In this document: positions 50,591 to 60,200 of the stretch, in pieces | Layout of the letters: every line of letters begins with the position of its first letter | How positions within the stretch are numbered: position 1 is the first letter of the stretch | DNA from: Alphaproteobacteria bacterium | Lineage (GTDB): Bacteria; Pseudomonadota; Alphaproteobacteria; Micavibrionales; UBA2020 | Assembly (NCBI GenBank): GCA_016124645.1 | Contig: WGNE01000010.1 | Location: 55,878 to 119,877, forward strand | DNA: 64,000 nt | Direction of reading: 5' to 3' | Program-made: the position numbers and the translations under genes | The notes under the pieces: generated by a model | Told to the model about the DNA's origin: nothing | Databases searched by the model: none | What the model saw: only the letters and a program-made list of their open reading frames with translations

Positions 50591-53500
50591 CTACATCGAG
50601 CCGACGAGGTTCACGAAAAAGCCCCGGCTGGTGTAGTTCAGGTTGGTGATGTCGTCCGAATAATCGGTGAAGTTATAGCCGACGCCGAATTTCACGTTGT
50701 CGGTGACATGGCGATAGACGCCCAGCAGCACGCCCGCCTTGCCGTCTTTCGCCGCCTCGGCGCTTAAGTAGCGGATTTCGCCGTGCGCGTCCCATTCGTT
50801 GACGATGTGCAGGTCGGTGCGGAAAATGCCGAGCCACGCCGCGCTGTCGAACCACGGGCTGCCGGGAATGCTGGTGTCGCGCAGCTGGCCGAGGCGGTAG
50901 GCGAATTTGCCGCCGACGGAAACCTTGGGTGTCACGTCATAGATGCCGTCCATGTTCAGCACGTGACTGCGCTGCTCGTAGGGATTGGCGACGCCCGCGG
51001 CCACCTGCCCCGGGCTGGAAAGGTCGGAGAGATAGCTGTATTTGAACAGCCCGTTGAAACGGTCGTTCTTCACCGGGCGATAGGCGAAACCGGCGGAAAG
51101 CTCGGTGTAGTTCGCATCCGTCGTGATGCCGCCGGAACCGTTGCTGATGCCGATTTCCGCGCCGCCCAGAAAGCGCCAGTCCGGCGTGGTCTGGTAGGCC
51201 AGCGTGTTCTTGGTCAGCCACGAATTGCGCTCGCCCGTGGTATTGCCCTTTTCATGGCGGAATTCCAGCGTGCCGCCGTATTTGACCTTGTCGTGGTTGT
51301 ACCCGGCGGAAAGCGAGGCGGCGTCGCGCTTCAAATCGCCCGTCGAAGGGTCGGAGGTCGTGCCGTCCTCCAGCTTCGCGCCCCATGTCCAGCGGTCGTT
51401 GGGCGCAAGATCCAGCCCGTAGGCATGGACGATGCCCGAGGGGCCGGCCTGCGCGAAGAGGAAGCGGTTTTCCGAATAAGTGGAAAGCGTGTCGCTGTAG
51501 CGCGTCTTGGTGCCGGTGGCGATGCTGTTGCTGCGCCCGGCGAAGCCCTGGTCCGTGCGCTCGGTATCGGCGACGTAGTTGATGTACATGCTCTTGCGGT
51601 CGGAGACGGAATAATCGAGCCCCGCCTTGCCGCCCCATCCTTCGTTGCCGCCCGTCACTTCGCCGTTCAGGGTCATGCGGTCGTTTATGCGGTATTCCGC
51701 GCCGCCGCCGTAGCGGTTGTTGGGCTCGCGCGTGTCGGCGCGCTCGAGCGTGCCTTGGGTCAGGCCATAGACCTTGTAGCGTCCGGCCATGTCGCCGTCC
51801 GCGCGCGGGGCGTAGGTCAGCTTGGCCAGCATGTCGGTGCGCTGGCCGGTCTCCGCCAGAATCGCGCTGCTGCCCGCCGCCAGCGCCGTATCGCGGTCAT
51901 CGTGGCGCAGCCCCAGCGACAGCGCGGTGGTGGGGATGATCTGGTAGCTGCCGCCCGCTTCCGCGCTGACGGTCTTGCCCGAAAGCGCGCCGTCCTTGTA
52001 ATCCGCCGTGCCGTAGAGCGACAGGTCTTGCGTGACCGGCAGTGTCAGCTTGCTGCCTGCCTGCTGGACGCCCTCGTTCGTCAGCTCCCCGGGCGCGGAA
52101 TAGCCGTTTTCACGCTTCATCCAGTAGCTTGTCAGCCTGCCCTGCCGGCGGCCGTCCGTCAGTTCTGCGAAGTCGATCGCGGTTTCGGCGCGGTAGGCAT
52201 GGGCGTTGATGTTGGGCGTGGTCGTCTGCGGCACCGCGCCGAAGTCGAAGCCGCCGTTCTGCGAGGACAGCGCGCCCGTGCCCTTCCCGTCCGATTTCGC
52301 GGCCTCCATCTTCAGGTAGGTGCCGGGCTTGTAGCGCAGGATGACGTCGCCGCCGCCGATGCTCTGGCCGACGCTGCTGCCCTTCTGGCTATAGCCCGTC
52401 GCGCCGAGGCGCAGGTGGTCGCCGAACCAGTGGCTGACGCGCCCGCCCTTGGTGAAATTGTCGATGGCGGTGACGGAGGGCGTGTATTCGTATGACGCGA
52501 CGAGGAAGACCTGATTGCCCGTGGTGGTGCCCTGCTGCACCAGCGACGAAGAATCCGAAGTCGAGGACAGGGGCTGCGTCAGCACCACGCGGCCCTGAAT
52601 GTAGTTGATGTCGTAATCTTCGCCGTAGGTCAGCGTCTTGGTCGAAAGGACGATGCCCGAGTTCTGGTCGCGCACCTCGATGCGCAGGCGTTCGGAGCCC
52701 GTCACGACGTCCTGGTTGTGCAGGTAATAGAGCGAGCCGCCCGTGCCGCGGAACTGCTCGATTGAATCGAGGGTGCCGGGGTCGGCGGCGAAAACCTCGG
52801 CCTCGGTCTTGTGCTCGCCGTAGGTGGTGGTCTTCTGGCTGTCGAAGCGCGCATCGCCGCCGTAAAGGCTGCGGCGGTAGTCCATGAGGTCCGTGCCGGT
52901 GATTTTCGTCTGGAAGTTGCCCCACATCACCTGCGCGCCCTTGCGCTGCGCCTTGACGTAGAAACGGCCTTCCGTCGGCGCGTCTTCCACGGCGGTCGAG
53001 TCATCGCCATAGACGGGGTAGTAATTCTTCGCGTCCAGCCGTTTCAGCAGGCTTTGCGGATCCTTGCGGCCGAAGTTGGAGAACAGGTCTTCCAGCTCGT
53101 ATTCCTGCGTATCCGCGCTCGAGGTCAGCTGCCAGTCGTCCTTCACCTTGCCCTTGAAGTAATAGGCGAGACGGCCGGCGGCGTAGTAATCCCCGCCGGT
53201 GCGGTGGCTGTTTTCCTGCGTGACCAGCGCCTCGGGCCCGGAAACGTAGTTGCGTCCCAGCGTCAGGTCGGCGATGCCGACGTAGAACCAGTCGTTCTTC
53301 GGAATGTTCACGTCGCGCGTATAGCTGCGGTGTCCGCCGTCTTTCGTTCCCGTCTCGATCTCGACCAACTGGTCGCCGGGCGGCAATATCTGGCGGGTGG
53401 CGAATTTGCCGTTGGCGTCAACCGGCACTTTCTGGCCCATGACGGTCACCGAGCGGCCCGGCGGCACGTTCGCGCCGTTCACGCTGATCATGCCGCCGTG

Positions 53501-54277
53501 CAGCGGGATGTTCTGCATGCCAAGGTGGTTTTCGCCGTAGCCGATGAGCTCCTCGCGCGTTTTCGTGTCCGGCTTTTCCGCCGGGCGGCGCGCATCAAGG
53601 ACATCAAGCTTCTTGGGCGTGGTTTCGTCGAAATTGCCGTGCTTGCCATAGACGCGCAGCACATAGGCGAGCGGCGCGCCGTCGAGGTTTTCCGGCGCCT
53701 TCCATCCCGCGCTGCCGTCCAGCCGCTTGACGGGAATGACGGCCAGCGGCTCTTTTTGCGTGGAGGCGCCGAATTTGAAGATGCGCACCTCGGCATGGTC
53801 GATGAAGGCGGCGTAGTTGCTGTAGGGCGTGAAGGTCTCGACCTCGCCCCTCACCGCGCCTTCGGGATAGACGGTGACGTTCAGCGCGGGCTCCGCCTTC
53901 AGCCCGTCGAAGCGCACCTGTATGTCGTCGTCGGCCAGCGCGGCATCCGTGCAGCGCGTGACGTCGGCCGAATTGGGCGCGCTCCCGGCGCCCTGCGGTT
54001 CACCATCGATGGAGATGCTGAAGGGGGAGTCATCCGCCGCTGGAACGGCGTCCTTGCAGGCGGCCTTGTTCCCTTTTTTCTTCTCGGGGGATTTTTCCTT
54101 GTCCGTCCGGCGCTGCTCGGTATTGGGCGCGGGCGTCGTTTGCGTCACGCGGGAGACATAGGCGACAGCCCCCTTGCCGCTGTCGTCGCCCTGTGCCAGC
54201 GCGGTGGAGCTGAGCAACGCGAGCCCTGCCGTCAGCGCGCCGCAAAGGAAGATATATTTGCCCCCTGCCCTCATCAT
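50591..54277 (-). CDS. Large outer-membrane beta-barrel protein paired with the DUF11 protein
   Basis: 1,228 residues. A signal peptide (LCGALTAGLALLSSTALAQ) is followed by a Pro/Lys-rich segment. Immunoglobulin-like beta regions near 150-330 include GMISVNGANVPPGRSVTVMG. From about residue 330 the protein is a long series of amphipathic strands of alternating hydrophobic and polar residues, ending in FTDYSDDITNLNYTSRGFF, as in outer-membrane barrels. No TonB box or plug is evident. Its start overlaps the 2,591-residue gene's stop (ATGA), so the two are translated together and it may display or export the partner. Confidence 0.75.
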   Translation of the reverse strand: MMRAGGKYIFLCGALTAGLALLSSTALAQGDDSGKGAVAYVSRVTQTTPAPNTEQRRTDKEKSPEKKKGNKAACKDAVPAADDSPFSISIDGEPQGAGSAPNSADVTRCTDAALADDDIQVRFDGLKAEPALNVTVYPEGAVRGEVETFTPYSNYAAFIDHAEVRIFKFGASTQKEPLAVIPVKRLDGSAGWKAPENLDGAPLAYVLRVYGKHGNFDETTPKKLDVLDARRPAEKPDTKTREELIGYGENHLGMQNIPLHGGMISVNGANVPPGRSVTVMGQKVPVDANGKFATRQILPPGDQLVEIETGTKDGGHRSYTRDVNIPKNDWFYVGIADLTLGRNYVSGPEALVTQENSHRTGGDYYAAGRLAYYFKGKVKDDWQLTSSADTQEYELEDLFSNFGRKDPQSLLKRLDAKNYYPVYGDDSTAVEDAPTEGRFYVKAQRKGAQVMWGNFQTKITGTDLMDYRRSLYGGDARFDSQKTTTYGEHKTEAEVFAADPGTLDSIEQFRGTGGSLYYLHNQDVVTGSERLRIEVRDQNSGIVLSTKTLTYGEDYDINYIQGRVVLTQPLSSTSDSSSLVQQGTTTGNQVFLVASYEYTPSVTAIDNFTKGGRVSHWFGDHLRLGATGYSQKGSSVGQSIGGGDVILRYKPGTYLKMEAAKSDGKGTGALSSQNGGFDFGAVPQTTTPNINAHAYRAETAIDFAELTDGRRQGRLTSYWMKRENGYSAPGELTNEGVQQAGSKLTLPVTQDLSLYGTADYKDGALSGKTVSAEAGGSYQIIPTTALSLGLRHDDRDTALAAGSSAILAETGQRTDMLAKLTYAPRADGDMAGRYKVYGLTQGTLERADTREPNNRYGGGAEYRINDRMTLNGEVTGGNEGWGGKAGLDYSVSDRKSMYINYVADTERTDQGFAGRSNSIATGTKTRYSDTLSTYSENRFLFAQAGPSGIVHAYGLDLAPNDRWTWGAKLEDGTTSDPSTGDLKRDAASLSAGYNHDKVKYGGTLEFRHEKGNTTGERNSWLTKNTLAYQTTPDWRFLGGAEIGISNGSGGITTDANYTELSAGFAYRPVKNDRFNGLFKYSYLSDLSSPGQVAAGVANPYEQRSHVLNMDGIYDVTPKVSVGGKFAYRLGQLRDTSIPGSPWFDSAAWLGIFRTDLHIVNEWDAHGEIRYLSAEAAKDGKAGVLLGVYRHVTDNVKFGVGYNFTDYSDDITNLNYTSRGFFVNLVGSM

Positions 54278-57200
54278 CGGCTACCCGCTTTGCCCTTGGT
54301 GAGCAGTTCTTCTTCGATCTGCAGTTCATGCCTGCCGGATGATTTTTTCCACAGCTTGCGCAGCCGGTCGGCCACGGCCTTCAGGCGTTTGCGCGCCAGC
54401 TTCTCGCCCTCGCCCGTCTCGACGTAGCCGAGGCGCAGGATGGAGGGCGTCTCTTTCAGCTTCGCGGGCAGCGCGTCGAATTGTTTCGCGTAACCCGGCT
54501 TCAGCTCGGTCGAGCCCGGCAGGAAAGCGTCGTCGCGCATGTTGACCCGCACCACGCGGCGCAGGGCCGCGCCGAAGTTCAGCTTCACCATCTTGCCGCG
54601 CGTGGCGCGGACGATGCGCGGGTTTTCCGTGGTGACGCGGAAGCCGGTGGGCAGCGTGCGCGTGTCCAGCTTCATGATGAAGTTGCTGCCGCGCTCGGAA
54701 TCGGGTATCGCGGCGCAGGCGATGTGGAAGCGGCCATCGGCGTCCGTCGTGACCAGCAGGCCGTTGACCGTCGCCACGCGCACGGCGGGAATGCCGGGCT
54801 CGCCCTCGTCCTCGTAGCCGTTGGCGTTCTTGTCGTTGAAGACCTTGCCGATGATGTCGGTGCAGTCGAACAGCGGGTCGGGCGTCACGTTCACCGTCGC
54901 CGTGGCCGTATTGGAAACGGCGGTGGTCACGATGTTGTTGATGGCCTGCGCCGCGTTCACGTATTTGCCCGGCTGCACGCCCGCGCCCACCACCAGCAGC
55001 ATTTTCAGCGTGCGCGTCGCGCCGATGGCGAGGGTCAGGTTCGGCACCGTCAGCGTGCGGCCCGAGACGGTGGGCGTGACGGCCACGCCGTCCAGCGTCG
55101 CGCTGCCGGTCTTGTACTTGAAGCCGGGCGGCAGCGTATCCACGATGTCGATGTTGCTGAGCGCGGCGGAAAGCGTGTTATGCGCCGTAATCGTATAAGG
55201 CACCAGCTGGCCCGTCGTCACGTTGACCAGCGGCGTCGTCTTGGTCAGCTGCACCGCGCCGCCCAGAATGGGGTCGAGCGGGATGTGGTTGTTGACCACG
55301 TCGCCCGAGGTCGCGGGGTCGATGGTGAAGCTCATGTAATATTGCGTCGTCGCCTGGTTCGCGGGCGCGAGCGCGGCGGTGCTGGCCGGGCAGGTCGTCG
55401 GGTCGTGTATCGTGGCGCCGGAGGTCGGCGCGGGCGCGGCGGACTGGATCAGCGCGGGGTCGGGCGCCGCGCCCACGGCCAGCGTGTTGTTGCACACCGC
55501 AATGAAAGTCGAAGGCACGGGCAGGTAGCCGCCGGGATAGGTGGAAACGGTGATGGTATAGGTGCCCGAAGGCGCCGCCGGGGTCAGCAGGAACTGGTAG
55601 GAACCGTCCGCCGGCGTCGTCACCGTCGCGGAGCCGCCGACGAGCTGGGTCGCGGGGTTGAAGCCCGCGGGGCCCGTCAGGGTGAGCTGCGCGCCCTGCA
55701 CCGGCGCGCGGGTGATCGCGTCATAGACCACGCCCGAGGGGTCGAGCGGCAGGCTCTGCTGGATGATGTTGTCGCCCGCCAGCAGGTTCATGCTGGGCAG
55801 CGTGCCGTTCGCGGACGACAAATCCGCCCCCGCCGGGTTGCCGGTATTCGTGCCGCTGTTGACGGTGGTGCTGCCCGTATCGCGCACGCCGTTGGTGGGT
55901 GTGATGCCCTGCTCGTTCGTGACCGCGTTGCCGAAGACGATGCCGGTCGTGGGCTCGACGAAGAGCAATTGATAACCCGAGCCCGGCGAGATGCCGGTGA
56001 AACTGTAGGCGCCGCTGGCGTCGGTCGTCGTGGTGTCAACGGTGACGCCGGAAAGCTTCAGCTGCACTTCCCATCCCTGCACCAGTTCCTCGCCGCTGTC
56101 GATCTGGCGGTTGTGGTTGGTGTCGCGCCAGACCGTGCCGCTGACGCTGGCCGTGGTGGTGATGGCGACGGTGTCGCTGGCCGAATTGTTGCCGCCGAAG
56201 CCGGGCGGCTCCCCGCCGCCGGAAATGGTGACGTTGTTGACCAGCAGCATGCCCGCATAGCCCGAACCGACCGTGACCGGCAGGGTGATGACGTTGCCCG
56301 TGCCGCTGGCGGAGATGACGTCGGTCGAGGTGCAGGTGGAAGTGCTGTCGCCCGCCACGCCCGTGCAGGTCCAGCCCGTGCCGGTGGGGGTGGACTTCAG
56401 CGTCATGCCCGTCGGCAGCGTATCGACCACCGTGATGGCGCCCGAGGTATCCTGCGCGCCGACGTTGGAGGGCGTGATGGTGAAATAGCCGGTGCTCGAC
56501 CCCTCCCCGAAGCTGGCGGGCGTGTGGGTCTTGGCGATGGTCAGGTCGGGCGCGGCGCCCGGCACCTCGGCGAAGAGGTTGGCGGTGGAAACGCTGCCCG
56601 CGGTCGTCAGGTCGATGTTCGCGATGCGGCTGGTCGTGCCCGTGGGGTTGCTTGGGGTGCCGCCCGCGCTGCCCGCCGTCGTGGTGCCGTTAGTGGTGCC
56701 CGTCGGCTGGGCGGGCTGGTCGATGGTATAGGTGCCGCTGGGCAGTGCGGTGAAGGTGAAATCGCCGTTCGTATCGGTCGTCGTCGTAGCGCTGACGGGG
56801 TTGCTGCTGACGTCCGTGCCGGTCAGGTTGACGGTCTGGCCGGAAATGCCATAGTCGGAGCCGTTCTTGGTCCCGTCGTTGGCGTAATCGAGGAAGACCG
56901 TGCCCGAAAGCGTGTGACCGTTCGGCAGCTCGGCGAAGTTATTGCCCGATGCCGTGGTGTCGGGCGGCAGGATGATGGCGCTGATCTGGCTGGGCACCGT
57001 CGTCGTGCCGGTCACGGAACCCGCCGTGCCGCCGTTGGGCACGCTGCCCGCCACCGTCAGCCCGTTGGAGGTATTGGCGGGCTGCGTCGGCTCGGTCACC
57101 GTATAGGTGCCGGGCTGCAGGCTGGCGAAGCTGTAGCTGCCGTCGCTGGCGGTGGTGGTCGATGTGCTGACGGCATTGCTGTTCACGTCCGTACCGGTCA

Positions 57201-60200
57201 GGTTCACGGTCACGCCGGAAAGGCCGGTGTCCGACCCGTTCTGCACGCCGTTGTTGTTCTGGTCCTCGAACACCGTGCCCGAAATGGTGGAGGGAATGAT
57301 CTCGGCGAAGTCGTTGCCGCCGGAACCGCTGACCTCGCTGCCGCTGCCGTCGGCGTTCAGCACGATGGTGACGATCTGGCTGGTGGTGGATGTGGGGTTG
57401 GATGCTGCGCCCGCCGTGCCGGTCGAACCGGAAACGGAGGTGATGGCGCCCGCCGTCGTCGTGCCGTTGGTGGTGCCTGTGGGCTGCGTCGGCTCGCAGA
57501 CCGAATAGGTGCCGCCCGCAAGCCCGCTGAATGTATAGTTGCCCGCCGCATCCGTCGTCTGGGAAGTCAAGAGCCCGCTCGAGCAGCTCGACCCGCTGTG
57601 CAGCTCGATGGAAACGCCGGACAAGGCGCTGTCCGTCCCGCTTTCAAAGGTGCCGTTGGGCGTCACGTTGTTGTCGGCGAAGACGCGGCCCGAAATGTAG
57701 CCCAGCGTGCTGATGGTCAGCCCCGCGTTGGCGGGCTGCTGGTTGTTGCCGAAGGTCGTCGTCAGCGCGCCCGCCGGAATGTTGTTGGTGTAATCGCCGG
57801 AAACGCTGCCCGTCACGTCCACGGTATAGGAGCAACCGCCCGCCGGCACGCTCGCGCCGTTCGCATAGGTGACGGTGCCCGAGCTTGCTGCCGCCGTCAC
57901 CGTGCCCGGGCAGGTCTTGGTGATGTTCGGCGTCGATGCCACCACGATGTTGCCGGGCGCGGTCGGCAGCGTGTCCGTCAGCGCCGAGGTCAGCGTGAAG
58001 GCCGAGGTATTGTCGTTGCTGATGAAGACCGTCATGTGCGAGATGCCCGAGGGCGGAATGACGGCGGGATCGAACTGCTTGGTCACGACCGGTGGCGTCG
58101 AAACGGCCAGCGCGGCGGAAGTCGGCTCGTCGTTCGTCACGCCCTCGAAGGTGGTGAGCGCGCTCGCCGGAATGGTGTTGGTATAGGTCGCGGAGACGTT
58201 GGAGAGCACGTTCACCGTCACCGTGCAGGAGCCGCTGGCCGGGATCGTCGCCCCGGTCAGGGAGATTTGCGTGGCAGATGCCGGGGCCGTCACCGTGCCG
58301 CCCGAACAGGTCGTGGAGGCCGAAGGCGTCGTCGCCACGGCAAGGCCGGAGGGGAACGTGTCGGTAAAGGCGGCTTCGGTCAGCGCGGCGCTGTTGGGGT
58401 TGGTCAGCTTGATGGTCATGGTGGCGGCGCTGCCGGGCGTGCGCGTGGCCGTGCCGGTGGTGAAGCCCGCGGGGTTGCCGCTGTCCAGCGTATCGCCGTC
58501 AATCGCCTTGTTGATGGTGACGGGCGTCTTGACGTGCAGCGTGTCGCTGGCCGGCTGCGAGTTCTTGGCGGGCGCGCCGCCGATGGTCGCCGTGACGCCG
58601 TTGGCGGGAATGGTGTTGACGTAGTCTCCCTCGCTCGAAGACGTCACGTCGATCTCCGCATAGCACGAAGCCGGCGTGCTGCCGGATGCGGCGGGAATGT
58701 TGCCGCCGGAAACTTCGACCTGATTGGAGGCGGGAGAGGAAACCGTCGCCCCCGCGCAGGTCGTCACCGCGTTCGGGCCGGAGGGCACCGTCACGCCCGA
58801 GGGCAGCGTATCCGTCACCGCCACGCCGGAGGCCGGCTGCGCCGTCGGGTTGAAGAAGGTGATGCGCAGGCGCGAGCGGTCGCCCGGCTCGATGATGTTG
58901 GGCGTGAACTGCTTGGTCACGCCAAGGTTGCTCTGGGTCGTCAGACTGGTCGAGGCCTGCCCGCTGTTGGTGATGCCCTGATCGGTGGAGATGGAGCCCG
59001 CCGGGATGAAGTTGGTGATGCCGCCCACCTTCGTCGCGCTGACGTTGACGCTGACGGTGCAGGTCGCGTTCGCGGCGAGGCTGGCCCCGGACAATTGCAC
59101 TTGCGTGCCACCCGCGCTGGCCGTGACCGCGCCGCCCGGACAGGTCGTGGAGGCGGCGGGCGTGGGCGCGATGACCATGCCGTTCGCGCTGCCGCCAGAG
59201 GTGCCGTCGGCCGTGAAATAATCCGTAAAGCCGAGGTTGGTCGTCGCCAGCGTGCCGTTCATGACGGTGATGGTGAGCTGGCTCACCTGCCCCGGGAAGG
59301 TCAGGGTCGAGGGGCTGGTCGCCTTGGCCACGGTGATGTCCGTCGGCGGGTCATAGGTCAGCGTGCCTGTCACGGCCGTCTGGTTGGAAACGCCGCTGTC
59401 CGCGGTGATGTTGCCGATGGGGATGGTGTTGATCCAGTCGGCGCTGCCGGTCGCCACGACGTCGAACTGCAAATCGCAGGTGCCGCCGCCCGCCAGCGAG
59501 CCGCCGGTCATGGAGATGGAGGACGCCCCCGCCGCGCCTGTGATGACGGGCGAGCCCGCGCAGGTGGTATGGGAATTGACCGGGCTGGCCAGCACCATGC
59601 CCGAGGGCAGCGGGTCCGTCGCGCTGACGTTTGTCAGGCCGCCGGACCCGCTGTTCGTCAGCCGCAGCGTCACGGTGGACAGGCCGCCGGAAGAGACGCT
59701 CGCCGGGCTGAAGCTCTTGGTGGCCGAGAGCGCGGAGTTATAGGTGATGGAGGCATTCGCATTGACCGGGCCGACCGAGGTCGTCGATCCGTCGCCCTGC
59801 GTTTCCGTCCCTGCCGCCGTGCCGGTGTTGGTGTAGCTGCCCGCGGGGCCGACGACATCGACCTGCAGGATACAGGTGCCGTTGCTGCCCGTGCCGCTGG
59901 AAGCGCGCGCGGGCACGGTCGCCCCGTTCATGGAGACGGAGGTGGAGCCTGCCGTGGCGGTTATCGTCGGCGTGCCGCAGGTGCTGGCGGCGTTCGCCGG
60001 GCTCGCCACGCGCAATTGCCCGCCGCTGCCCGCCACCGGCAGCGTGTCGGAAAGCGATACGGCGGTCAGGGCGTTGGCCGAGCGGTTGGTGAAGGTGAAG
60101 GTCATCCGCGTGATCGTGCCCTCGGACAGCGGCCCGGCCGGGCTGAAAGCCTTGGCAAGGCTGAGGACGGCGGTCGTGATCGTGCCGCTGACGGTGTTGG

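Noticed and set aside
50591-54277. TonB-dependent receptor for the putative metallophore
   Set aside because: No plug domain or TonB box is visible, and the gene is coupled to the DUF11 protein, 21 kb from the NAS-like operon.
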